Assembly: GCA_027295365.1 (NCBI GenBank)
Contig: JAPULD010000153.1
Span: 1 to 9,297, forward strand
Origin: Planctomycetota bacterium
Lineage (GTDB): Bacteria; Planctomycetota; Phycisphaerae; Phycisphaerales; SM1A02
Reading direction: 5' to 3'
DNA: 9,297 nt
The translations under genes and the position numbers were made by a program. How positions within the stretch are numbered: the stretch's first letter is position 1; each line of letters begins with the position of its first letter. The notes beneath the pieces are model-generated. The model was not told the DNA's origin, did no database searches, and saw nothing but the letters and a program-made list of their open reading frames with translations. This document shows positions 1-6,775 of this stretch, piece by piece.

Positions 1-265
1 GACCCGTAACGGTCGTGATTCCAATCCCAAGTACCGTGGTATCAAGCTCTACGGCGGTGAAGTTGCGCGTCCCGGTTGCATCATCATCCGGCAGTGCGGC
101 ACGAAGTTCAAAGCTGGGTATCTCGTGCGGAAGGGCAAGGACCACACCCTGTACTCAGTCGCGGAGGGCACCGTGCGATATCGCGGTCGCTTCGTCGATA
201 TCATGCCTTCGGACCCGGATGTCCCTCGGTACACCGCAGTCGAAAAGCAGGCCGGCGCCGCCTGA
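1..265 (+). CDS. rpmA: Large ribosomal subunit protein bL27 (5' end outside window)
   Basis: bL27 is a small basic protein of the 50S subunit that lies near the peptidyl-transferase centre and helps position tRNA. The frame beginning at base 2 gives 87 residues, starting TRNGRDSNPKYRGIKLYGGE and ending VEKQAGAA. The family signature is clear: the TRNGRDSNPK start with Arg, Asp and Ser, then G-x-I-I-I-R-Q-x-G-T-K-F around residues 25-36 and GKDHTLYS around 46-53. The usual family length is about 85-95 residues, so only roughly the first 8-10 residues (the MAHKKGGGS-like start) are missing to the left. A Cys replaces the usual Arg in the RQRGTKF motif (RQCGTKF), which I take as lineage variation. 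It is followed by an intrinsic terminator and then by obg, the standard bacterial order; rplU would be expected upstream. Identification is certain. Confidence 0.97.
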   Translation, partial: TRNGRDSNPKYRGIKLYGGEVARPGCIIIRQCGTKFKAGYLVRKGKDHTLYSVAEGTVRYRGRFVDIMPSDPDVPRYTAVEKQAGAA

Positions 266-294
266 TCTCGCTCACATCTGGTTGATTTCAAACC

Positions 295-322
295 GCGGGG
301 CGTCGTTGGGACGCCCCGTTTT
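295..322 (+). terminator. Intrinsic terminator after rpmA
   Basis: A perfect 9-bp stem, CGGGGCGTC (296-304) pairing with GACGCCCCG (310-318), encloses a 5-nt loop and is followed directly by TTTT (319-322); a G-U pair at 295/319 can extend it. This is a textbook Rho-independent terminator 30 bases after the rpmA stop. It separates rpmA from obg, so obg is either read by partial read-through or has its own weak promoter in 323-391. I could not identify a convincing promoter in that stretch. Confidence 0.88.
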
Positions 323-391
323 CAATTCCCCCCTCAGACAAGAAAATCACCTGAACAACCGGGATTCAAGACACCTCTGGATTTCAACCAC

Positions 392-1432
392 ATGCTCATC
401 GATCGCGCCACAATCTATATCCGCTCCGGGAAGGGTGGCGATGGCTGCATGAGCTTCCGAAGGGAAAAATTCATCCCCAAGGGCGGTCCCAATGGCGGCA
501 ATGGGGGTGATGGGGGGGATGTCGTCATCGTTGGAGATTCAAGCGAGGCCACGTTGCTCGCCTTGACCCGGCATCCACATCGCCGGGCGACCAATGGACT
601 TCCCGGTTTAGGCAAGTCCATGTATGGGGCCAATGGAGATGATCGCGTGGTTCTCGTTCCGCTTGGAACACTGGTCCATGACAAGGTGTCTGGAGAGTTG
701 CTGGCCGACATCACGGAGCATGATCAGCGATATATCGCGGCCCATGGGGGCAAGGGGGGGCTCGGCAACGAGCACTTCAAGAGCTCCACCCATCAGACGC
801 CCCGTGAGTTCACGCCTGGTGGAGAATGGCAAGAGAAGACGCTGAGGCTGGAATTGAAGCTCATCGCGGATGTCGGATTCGTGGGGCTGCCCAACGCGGG
901 CAAGTCGACCATGTTGTCGTCGTTCAGTCGGGCCACGCCCAAGGTCGCCGATTATCCATTCACGACCTTGTCGCCCAACCTCGGGATCGCCGAGTTGCCG
1001 GGTGAGCGACGGATGATCATCGCCGACATTCCCGGGTTGATCGAAGGGGCCGCCGACGGCGCGGGGCTGGGGCATGAATTTCTCCGCCACATCGAGCGAA
1101 CCAACCTGATCGTCCATCTCGTTGACCTGATGCCGATCGATGGATCGGATCCGGCGGATAACTATCGCGTCATTCGCGAAGAGCTGAGGCAATACTCCAC
1201 CGCCTTGGCTGAAAAAGCCGAGATCATCGTCCTGAACAAGATCGATCTTGTCGCGGATGAAGATCAAGAGACGCTGATCGAGCGTCTGGCGGGGAAAATT
1301 GGTCTGGCCAAGGGGGAACGTCCCATGATCACCAGTGGGGTGACGAAGCAGGGGGTGGGCGAGATGCTCGAAGCATGCTGGGGCGCGCTTGATCGCACGC
1401 AAGTCAAGCAGGGCTGGGTGTCCGAGGGCTGA
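392..1432 (+). CDS. obg: Obg/CgtA family GTPase
   Basis: Obg is an essential GTPase that binds the large ribosomal subunit and acts in late 50S assembly and stress signalling in the cytoplasm. The 346-residue product has the glycine-rich Obg fold (about 1-158, with GKGGDGCMSFRREKFIPKGG at 14-32) followed by the G domain. G1/P-loop is GLPNAGKST (165-173), switch I is YPFTTLSPNLG (188-198), G3 is DIPGLIEGA (212-220), G4 is NKID (282-285) and the G5 region is TSGVTKQG (314-321). The last has SG where SA is commonest, a mild departure. The protein stops soon after the G domain, so there is no C-terminal OCT or acidic extension. No good Shine-Dalgarno sequence precedes the ATG, but the start matches the family's conserved N-terminus. 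It lies 126 bases after rpmA, beyond the terminator, and converges with the gene that ends at 1449. Confidence 0.97.
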   Translation: MLIDRATIYIRSGKGGDGCMSFRREKFIPKGGPNGGNGGDGGDVVIVGDSSEATLLALTRHPHRRATNGLPGLGKSMYGANGDDRVVLVPLGTLVHDKVSGELLADITEHDQRYIAAHGGKGGLGNEHFKSSTHQTPREFTPGGEWQEKTLRLELKLIADVGFVGLPNAGKSTMLSSFSRATPKVADYPFTTLSPNLGIAELPGERRMIIADIPGLIEGAADGAGLGHEFLRHIERTNLIVHLVDLMPIDGSDPADNYRVIREELRQYSTALAEKAEIIVLNKIDLVADEDQETLIERLAGKIGLAKGERPMITSGVTKQGVGEMLEACWGALDRTQVKQGWVSEG

Positions 1433-1448
1433 GCCAATGTAGATTCGA

Positions 1449-1802
1449 TCAGCGCTTTTTCACCCGTTTGCGCTTGATGCGGATGTCTTTTTCCGATCGC
1501 ACCACATCCAGGGTCCTGGGGTCGAGATAGCGCACCTGGCGATAGATCTTCTCACGATTGAACTGCATGATGGACGTGGTGATCCACAGCCTTGTTTCGC
1601 AGATCAGCCCATCATCTATCGCGGCTCGGGCCTGTTCCGATTCCGTGTCGAGCTTCCACTCGCCCACGTCATCGGGAAGCTCTTCCAGAACGCCGAGTCG
1701 CTCGTCAGCCATGCCGGGCACTTCCATGAGCACGACGACCGCGTAGATCACGCAAGGGACAAGAGCGACACAAAGCAACAGTGCATACAGCATGAGGCTC
1801 AT
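1449..1802 (-). CDS. Small membrane-anchored conserved protein of unknown function
   Basis: The 117-residue product has one N-terminal hydrophobic segment (about 3-26, LYALLLCVALVPCVIYAVVV) with no signal-peptidase site I trust, so it is probably an anchored protein. A soluble part follows with an LPDDVGEWKLDTESEQ stretch (42-57), a central block (RLWITTSIMQFNREKIYRQV, 71-90) and a strongly basic tail (IRIKRKRVKKR). The pattern of a VG-x-W-K motif, then a KxxRQVRY motif and a basic end resembles uncharacterised short proteins I recall from Deltaproteobacteria and Planctomycetes, but I cannot name the family. There is no clear Shine-Dalgarno sequence; an in-frame ATG at 1793 is the alternative start. 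It is last in a run of three - strand genes, 89 bases after the AI-2E homologue, and its stop lies 16 bases from the obg stop. Confidence 0.72.
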   Translation of the reverse strand: MSLMLYALLLCVALVPCVIYAVVVLMEVPGMADERLGVLEELPDDVGEWKLDTESEQARAAIDDGLICETRLWITTSIMQFNREKIYRQVRYLDPRTLDVVRSEKDIRIKRKRVKKR

Positions 1803-1891
1803 TCATAGGCAATCATGGACGCTCGGGACAGAAGTGATGCCGATGATTCCACGAGGATCACGTTGGAGAATCAAGATTCCAAATCATGACT

Positions 1892-2995
1892 CTACGATGT
1901 GATATCCGAGGGAGCCGAGGGAGCCGAGGGAGCCGGGGACTCCGGGGGGTCATCGGACGATCCGCTGGAGGCACTCAGCAGCACGGCCATCCAACGCGTC
2001 TCGGGAGAGCTTTCCAGCATGATCTTGGCGGTGACCGTCAAGGGGACCGACAGAAGCATGCCTACATAGCCCAGCACCCATCCCCAGAAGACCAGGGAGA
2101 GGAACACCACCAGCGTCGAGAGCCCCAAGTCCTTGCCCATGATTTTCGGATCGATGTAGTTGCCGATCACGCCATTGATCAGAGCGTACCCGAGGGTGGT
2201 CCAGATCGCGGGCCAGATCCCCAGCCCTGGCTGGACGAGGGCCAGCATGACGGGGATGACCCCCGCAATGATGGAGCCGATGGTGGGGATGAAGTTGAAG
2301 GCGAAGGCAAGGGCGGCCCAGAGCAATGGGAAGTCAACGCCCACGATGAGCAGGAGGATGTAGACGCAGATGGCCGTAATCAGGCTGACCATGCACTTGA
2401 GGGCCATGTAACGTCGCACCTTGGTGAGCATTAAATAGAACCGGTCGATCTTGGTCTGATCGCCCTTGTAGATCACGCACATCTTGTCTTCGAAGATCGT
2501 CCATTCAGAAAGGATGAAGATGACGGTGATTATGATGATGAAAGCGTTGTTCAGCACGCTGCGGAATCCGTTGAGGATGCCGACCAATAGCTCCAGGGGT
2601 TTTTCGGGGTTGATGAACTTGTTGAAATCCTCCTTGCTCACGCCCATATCCCATTGCTTGAGCCAGTCGAGCAGGGCGTCCCTTTTTTGATTCAGCGCCA
2701 GCTCGTAGGTTTCCCGGTTGCTTATGAAATCCTGCATTGAATGCCCCAAGAGGGCGAAGGCGACCAGGCACACGACGAGCACACCCACGATGACGAGGAG
2801 CATCGCCAGGGAGTTGGGCACGCCTTTGCCGGTCAGGAAGAACAACAGTGGCGAACACAGCGTCGCCACGAACACCGACAACAGGAATGGCACCACGAGC
2901 GATTGGGCCAACTGCATGCCCCCGACGACGACTACGAAACAAGCAAATCCGAGCAGGCCGACGATGGTGCGGGGCAAAGCGTTGCGTTCGATCAT
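1892..2995 (-). CDS. AI-2E/PerM family (UPF0118) membrane transporter homologue
   Basis: This is an inner-membrane protein of the AI-2E exporter/PerM superfamily. Characterised members move autoinducer-2 (TqsA) or exchange Na+/H+, and the substrate here is unknown. The 367-residue product has two N-terminal hydrophobic hairpins (about 10-50 and 60-84), a soluble helical segment (85-145), and a membrane segment near 150-164. The conserved C-terminal half includes FAFNFIPTIGSIIAG (231-245), DPKIMGKDLGLSTL (282-295) and WVLGYVGMLLSVPLT (306-320), which are the family hallmarks. I prefer the ATG at 2995 because GGAGG lies 5 nt upstream (3001-3005 on this strand); the longer GTG start at 3019 would add eight residues and place that Shine-Dalgarno sequence inside the gene. 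The tail (344-367) is a low-complexity Ser/Pro/Ala/Asp run. The gene follows the TPR lipoprotein by 72 bases, a possible operon. Confidence 0.9.
   Translation of the reverse strand: MIERNALPRTIVGLLGFACFVVVVGGMQLAQSLVVPFLLSVFVATLCSPLLFFLTGKGVPNSLAMLLVIVGVLVVCLVAFALLGHSMQDFISNRETYELALNQKRDALLDWLKQWDMGVSKEDFNKFINPEKPLELLVGILNGFRSVLNNAFIIIITVIFILSEWTIFEDKMCVIYKGDQTKIDRFYLMLTKVRRYMALKCMVSLITAICVYILLLIVGVDFPLLWAALAFAFNFIPTIGSIIAGVIPVMLALVQPGLGIWPAIWTTLGYALINGVIGNYIDPKIMGKDLGLSTLVVFLSLVFWGWVLGYVGMLLSVPLTVTAKIMLESSPETRWMAVLLSASSGSSDDPPESPAPSAPSAPSDITS
1906..1935. repeat. Short tandem repeat, 9-bp unit x3
   Basis: Three consecutive exact copies of GAGGGAGCC occupy 1908-1934. Read on the - strand they encode the Ala-Pro-Ser repeats at the C-terminal tail of the AI-2E-family protein. 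Because the unit is 9 bases, slippage would add or remove three residues without shifting the frame. Confidence 0.85.
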
Positions 2996-3067
2996 CTGGG
3001 CCTCCAAATTCGAATCCACGAATCAATCACCCGGAACGAGGGCAGGAAGACATGGTGGGGGCTCGAG

Positions 3068-4471
3068 CTATTCCATTCCCATCGAGCGTTTCAACCTCTG
3101 CAGTGGTTCATGATCCGGGAAACGCAGTTCCGCCACCTTGATTACTTCCTGGGCCCCAACGGCTTGCCCCATACGATGGTAGATCTGCGCCAACATGAGG
3201 TAACTGTCGGGAACATTCGGGAAACGCTGAATCATGGTCTTCAGCAACTCGATGCAGGGATGGACCTTGCCGAGCTTGTTGTAGGCTACGACCAGTCGCA
3301 GATGTGACTGGACGTTGTCTGGGGCCATCTTGATGGCGAGTAGAAAAGCAGTTTCGGCTTCTTGATAGTTGTTTGATTCGAAAAGAATCTGGCCCTTCAA
3401 ATCTTGCAAGTGCGCCAGCGAGGAATTCAGGCGGATGGCAGTCTCCACATGGTGCAGCGCCGAATCGAAGTTCTGCTGATTCAATTCCAACGATGCCAAC
3501 TGAAGATGAACGACGAAGTGTTCTTCATCGAGAACCAAGGCTTTTTGCAAGGCTTCTGAGGCTTCTTCATAGTGTTTGGTCGCGATGCAAGCTCCGCCCA
3601 GGCTTGTCAGAACCGGGAGTTCATCCGGATAGCGCTGATGGAGCTCATTCAGGATCTCGATACCCAGATCGTGCCGTTTGAGGGCGATGTAGTCGAGCGC
3701 TCGTTGATACTCGACCTTGAGTCCTCGTTCGAGTTTCTGCATGTCCCCCGACCAGGGATCCTGGCCTCGCCAGCTGAGTTGACTCCCCGTGCCGATTTCA
3801 AGCAGCGGTTGCGCCTCTTCCATTCGTCCCACCTGGCGATAGGCGGTTCCCAGGAGATACGCGATGTAGGGATCACGAGGTACATCGCGGCGCAGGTCCG
3901 CCAACATCGAGATCGCCTCGTCGGTTTGATCTTGCGACAACCGCACACGCGCGAGACCGATCTTCCCGATGGGGTGGTGGGGCTCGATGGCCAGGGCCGC
4001 CTCAAAGGCCAGAGCCGCCTTCTCAAATCGTCCCAAGTCGAGTTGCCAGAATCCCTGGCGCACTCGCAACGCCGGGTAGTCGGCATTGCGTTGGATGGCC
4101 TGTTCGATCGATGCCAACGCCGCCTCGTCCTGATCGAGACTCTTCTGGGCTCGGGCCAACAGGTACCACCAGCGAGTTTGACTCTCGTCCAGTTTCAAGG
4201 CTTCCTGATACGAAGTCGCGGCTGAATCAAACATGGCATGAGCATGAAATGCCATGGCGAGATCAGCCCTCAGGATGGCATCGTCAAGGGTCGCCAGAAC
4301 CGCTTGGTGTTTTTCCCGAATGTAATCCGCCGCGGTCGGGTCCAGAGAACTCAAATCGCTGAGGACTGGCGTGGCCGGATTCGGAGTCGATGAGTCCTTA
4401 CATCCGACCAGAAACGCCATGATCAGCATGGCGAACGTCGTCAGGATATTAAGGTGATGAAGCTTCAGCAT
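3068..4471 (-). CDS. TPR-repeat lipoprotein
   Basis: The 467-residue product starts with a lipoprotein signal: hydrophobic residues 9-20, then lipobox LVGC with Cys24 as the predicted lipidation site, then the polar KDSSTPNPATP linker. It is therefore expected to be membrane-anchored, facing the periplasm. Tandem TPR helices fill most of the rest, with the A-x-x-x-[YF]-x-x-A-L pattern recurring at about 84-96, 117-128, 150-162, 219-224, 301-313, 336-347, 369-381 and 436-447. A stretch near 226-245 breaks the register and carries SW and DPW (GTGSQLSWRGQDPW). Something similar occurs in planctomycete TPR proteins, but its role is unknown to me. TPR proteins scaffold protein-protein contacts; the partner cannot be named. 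No Shine-Dalgarno sequence is visible, and a TAGAAT element lies 6 bases before the ATG. It is divergent from the DUF3147-like gene and upstream of the AI-2E homologue. Confidence 0.88.
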   Translation of the reverse strand: MLKLHHLNILTTFAMLIMAFLVGCKDSSTPNPATPVLSDLSSLDPTAADYIREKHQAVLATLDDAILRADLAMAFHAHAMFDSAATSYQEALKLDESQTRWWYLLARAQKSLDQDEAALASIEQAIQRNADYPALRVRQGFWQLDLGRFEKAALAFEAALAIEPHHPIGKIGLARVRLSQDQTDEAISMLADLRRDVPRDPYIAYLLGTAYRQVGRMEEAQPLLEIGTGSQLSWRGQDPWSGDMQKLERGLKVEYQRALDYIALKRHDLGIEILNELHQRYPDELPVLTSLGGACIATKHYEEASEALQKALVLDEEHFVVHLQLASLELNQQNFDSALHHVETAIRLNSSLAHLQDLKGQILFESNNYQEAETAFLLAIKMAPDNVQSHLRLVVAYNKLGKVHPCIELLKTMIQRFPNVPDSYLMLAQIYHRMGQAVGAQEVIKVAELRFPDHEPLQRLKRSMGME

Positions 4472-4477
4472 GGAATG

Positions 4478-4483
4478 ATTCTA
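4478..4483 (-). promoter_or_regulatory. Candidate -10 element of the TPR lipoprotein gene
   Basis: TAGAAT on the - strand matches the sigma-70 -10 consensus at five of six positions. It ends 6 bases before the ATG at 4471, so initiation at normal spacing would give a leaderless or nearly leaderless message. This fits the lack of a Shine-Dalgarno sequence. No -35 hexamer is visible at 16-18 bp, so the call is weak. Confidence 0.3.
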
Positions 4484-4556
4484 TCGTCCGTTGGGCCGAT
4501 GGGCCGCGAATGAAACGAGGTGAAAGGTACCATGGTCAATGTGATTTAGCCTCATG

Positions 4557-4563
4557 AAAGGAG
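4557..4563 (+). promoter_or_regulatory. Strong Shine-Dalgarno of the DUF3147-like gene
   Basis: AAAGGAG lies 6 bases before the ATG at 4570. It fixes the start of the small membrane protein and contrasts with obg and the TPR gene, which show no such sequence. Confidence 0.75.
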
Positions 4564-4569
4564 TCCGCG

Positions 4570-4923
4570 ATGAAGATCTGGTTGCTTACGCAGGCGTGGA
4601 AATATATTGTGGCCGCCGGGGTGCTGGCGTTGGTTACTGAACTGGCCGGTCGTCGCCCTCGGATCGCGGCGATCATCCTGACGTTACCCCTGACCAGTAT
4701 CGTGGCGTATTTGCTGGTCTGGGAGAAGGAACAGCAACTCACCAAGATCATGGTGTTGGCCAAAGAAACATTAGTTCTGGTCCCGCTGGGATTGCCCTTT
4801 TTTCTACCCCTGGCCTTTGCGGATCGGCTGGGACTCGGGTTCTGGAGCGCCTTCGCCTTGGGGCTTGGTCTGGCCGGGATCTGCATCGGCTTGTGGGTCT
4901 GGCTGGGACCGAAGATGTCATGA
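4570..4923 (+). CDS. DUF3147-like small integral membrane protein
   Basis: The 117-residue product is almost wholly hydrophobic, with four likely membrane helices at about 8-24, 32-50, 68-84 and 91-113. Short polar connectors separate them: ELAGRRPR after helix 1, and WEKEQQLTK after helix 2. The layout of helix 1, a basic turn, then an ALLLTLPLTS-type helix 2 (here IILTLPLTSIVAYLL) resembles DUF3147, a family of small uncharacterised membrane proteins. The match is from memory of the pattern, not from a search. The start is secure because AAAGGAG precedes it by 6 bases. It is the first gene of a + strand pair, divergent from the TPR lipoprotein across 98 bases. The next gene lies 135 bases downstream behind its own promoter-like element, so co-transcription is not assured. 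Confidence 0.8.
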   Translation: MKIWLLTQAWKYIVAAGVLALVTELAGRRPRIAAIILTLPLTSIVAYLLVWEKEQQLTKIMVLAKETLVLVPLGLPFFLPLAFADRLGLGFWSAFALGLGLAGICIGLWVWLGPKMS

Positions 4924-5000
4924 AAGGTCATGAAAAATGGCTTGAAAAGCCTATTCGAAGGCCACCGATGCTTTTTGTGAAGGGGAATGATGTGAGTTTG

Positions 5001-5014
5001 TGATATAGTCTATA
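5001..5014 (+). promoter_or_regulatory. Extended -10 promoter candidate with TATAG-T-CTATA palindrome
   Basis: TGATATAGT (5001-5009) matches the extended -10 form TGnTATAAT with one mismatch and lies 49 bases before the ATG at 5059. The following bases make a perfect small inverted repeat, TATAG-T-CTATA (5004-5014), which could bind a dimeric regulator. No -35 hexamer is visible at 17 bp upstream, as is common for extended -10 promoters. Confidence 0.5.
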
Positions 5015-5058
5015 GGTGAGATTCAGGGTTTTTCCAACCGTCAGGACAGGGGTTTGAC

Positions 5059-5280
5059 ATGGCCGAGCGGACTGAACGTGAGCTTGAAATGATTACGCGA
5101 CTCGTCGCGGGTGCCTTGGGAGGCTTTGGTGAATCCGTGGGGAGTGGCAAAGTGTCTCCCGAAAAGGCGGCGCACAAGGCGGTGGTGATGGCTGAAAGCG
5201 CCTTCTCCGAGATGCTGGGGCAATCCTCGGGCAACATCACCGAGCAGAAGATGATGGTTTACGAAAAACCGGATCGGTAA
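5059..5280 (+). CDS. Small soluble protein of unknown function (73 aa)
   Basis: The 73-residue product is not recognised. It has no signal peptide or membrane segment. Its first half looks helical and charged (AERTERELEMITRLVAGAL), then comes a Gly/Ser-rich turn (GGFGESVGSGKVS, 21-33), then a second helix (PEKAAHKAVVMAESAFSEML, 34-53), and a polar tail. Such a helix-turn-helix hairpin could dimerise, but no DNA-binding motif can be claimed. Support for a real gene comes from AGGGG 6 bases before the ATG, the extended -10 candidate at 5001-5009, codon use like the neighbours, and no overlap with other genes. It lies 135 bases after the DUF3147-like gene and converges with the vWA gene, whose stop is 36 bases away. 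Confidence 0.68.
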   Translation: MAERTERELEMITRLVAGALGGFGESVGSGKVSPEKAAHKAVVMAESAFSEMLGQSSGNITEQKMMVYEKPDR

Positions 5281-5316
5281 TCGCGTCGTCGTCGTTGGCG
5301 CGGATCCAGAAAGCCT

Positions 5317-6690
5317 TCAACGACACAATTCGAGATATACCCGAAAGAACTCCTGGAATTCCTCTTCGAACGCATCGCCAAGCGTCAGGCCGGTGATCTG
5401 CGCGATCAGGGAATCACCATCCTCAAGCGTGACGCATTGGCCCCCGCCCGCCTCGGCGATTTCGGGAAAGTGCTTCACGTCCTTGCCCGCGGCTTGGATC
5501 ACATGCGTGAGAAGTTCAGCGATGTCATGCGCACGTTTCGCCATGTTGATGCAACTCGTGCCGCGTCCGACATGTGGCGGCGCGTCACCCACGAGCACGA
5601 GTGTCTTGTCGCTATCTTTGCGCCAGGACAATTTCGTGTAGGCCAGCTCCAGTGCGTCCTGGACGGCTTCAGGATTGTCGCCCCCGCCCTCGGCCGTCAG
5701 TTGCCAGAGTTGTTTCCGGGCCGTCTCGAGACTGGACGTGAAGTCCCAGGCCTTGGTCTTGAATTCATCCTGTCGATCGCGGTATCCAATGATGGCGATC
5801 CGCAGATCTGCGACCACGTCGCTGACGAACATCATCATGTCGTCGATGCCGCCCTGGGCCTGGGCCAGTTCCTGGGCCATGCTGGCCGTGCAATCCAGCA
5901 CGATGGCGAGATCCAGTTTTCTTTTGCCCAACGTGGCAAGATAATCTTCAAGGGCAATGAATCGATCCGATGGCAACGTCGCCAACAGGGAAGGGGCCAG
6001 GTCTTGCGTCGTGGTCCCGAGGCTGTACCGGGCATGCACCGCAAAGCGTCGACCTGACTTGAGCACCCAATCATGCCAGCGGTAATGCTTCCTCATGTCC
6101 TTCTGGCCGGTTAGGTAGGCCAGTCGGGGCGAGAGTGCGCCCGCCTCGATTCGTCCCATGCGGAGGATGACTGTTTTGGTGGTTTCCTTGGCCAGTTCAA
6201 ACAACTTCTCGTCGCCACTGACGACGCCCAATTCGCACGCCAGAATCTTGTCATTCAGCTGGTTGGAGCGAACGAGGACTTTCATCCCCCGCGCCAGACG
6301 CGTGACGTCGTATGTGTATCGATGGCGGAGAATCGCGCGGACCACGCGCGGCTCCTGCTCCAGGGCGAAGAAGTCTTCAGGGACACTCTCCCCACACCGA
6401 GCGAGCGACCGAATGGCGTAACAACGCACCTGCCACGAGGGATCCTTGGCCAGCTTCATCAGCAAGTTCAGGCTCGTCTCGTCGCGGTATCGCTCCAGAC
6501 GCATGGCGACGATGGCGCGGCGGACCCAGGTGATCGATTCGGAGAGTCGTCGAAGGGATGCTCGCTCTCCCTGGGAGGCAGAATCCATTGTGGGCGGGAC
6601 TGAATCAGGCGGATCGAAGGCCTTGGCCTGAAGGACAATGGTCCCGACCATGATGCCGACGAGAAATTGGACCATGAGAAAGCGTCGCAT
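5317..6690 (-). CDS. Secreted HEAT-like and von Willebrand factor A domain protein
   Basis: Read from the ATG at 6690 the product has 457 residues. It begins with a signal peptide (MRRF then hydrophobic 6-20, candidate cleavage after QAKA, residue 24), so it should act outside the cytoplasm. Residues about 45-185 are alpha-helical with a HEAT-like unit (DPSWQVRCYAIRSLARCGE, 83-101). The vWA domain occupies about 258-435. The metal-site loop is DCTAS (266-270, the DxTxS form of DxSxS), followed by GGGDNPEAV (335-343) and GDAPPH (368-373). These belong to the DCTGSM / GGGDxPEAV / DAPPH class of vWA proteins, which bind protein ligands through a divalent metal. The frame stays open to 6822, but that extension has no signal peptide at its end and would run over the divergent spacer, so I reject it. 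No Shine-Dalgarno sequence is visible. The gene is divergent from padR, and its C-terminus resembles the partial protein at 9057-9297. Confidence 0.88.
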   Translation of the reverse strand: MRRFLMVQFLVGIMVGTIVLQAKAFDPPDSVPPTMDSASQGERASLRRLSESITWVRRAIVAMRLERYRDETSLNLLMKLAKDPSWQVRCYAIRSLARCGESVPEDFFALEQEPRVVRAILRHRYTYDVTRLARGMKVLVRSNQLNDKILACELGVVSGDEKLFELAKETTKTVILRMGRIEAGALSPRLAYLTGQKDMRKHYRWHDWVLKSGRRFAVHARYSLGTTTQDLAPSLLATLPSDRFIALEDYLATLGKRKLDLAIVLDCTASMAQELAQAQGGIDDMMMFVSDVVADLRIAIIGYRDRQDEFKTKAWDFTSSLETARKQLWQLTAEGGGDNPEAVQDALELAYTKLSWRKDSDKTLVLVGDAPPHVGRGTSCINMAKRAHDIAELLTHVIQAAGKDVKHFPEIAEAGGGQCVTLEDGDSLIAQITGLTLGDAFEEEFQEFFRVYLELCR

Positions 6691-6775
6691 GAGCTGTGAA
6701 GTCACTGTAGGTGAGGCGTGGATCGCATCGTAAAGATTTTCGTGAAATCGATTGGACGTTGCAAGTTCCACTTCG

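Noticed and set aside
608..1402. Long - strand open frame opposite obg
   Set aside because: It is a shadow of the certain obg gene; the translation is rich in Arg, Gln, Gly and Pro and shows no domain.
4530..4541. ACCATGGT palindrome in the TPR/DUF3147 divergent spacer
   Set aside because: Only 8 bp, includes common restriction-type palindromes, and lacks any regulator gene nearby to support an operator.
4552..4927. The 10-mer TCATGAAAGG occurs just before and just after the DUF3147-like gene (4552-4561, 4918-4927)
   Set aside because: One copy is the ribosome-site region and the other overlaps the stop; without inverted ends or a mobile gene this is most likely chance.
4936..4950. Small hairpin GGCTT-GAA-AAGCC as a terminator after the DUF3147-like gene
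   Set aside because: The stem is only 5 bp and no T-run follows directly, so I do not call a terminator.
5281..5316. TCG triplet run and GCGC-rich stretch between the 73-aa gene and the vWA gene as a bidirectional terminator
   Set aside because: No stable stem with a T-run on either strand; only three TCG units.
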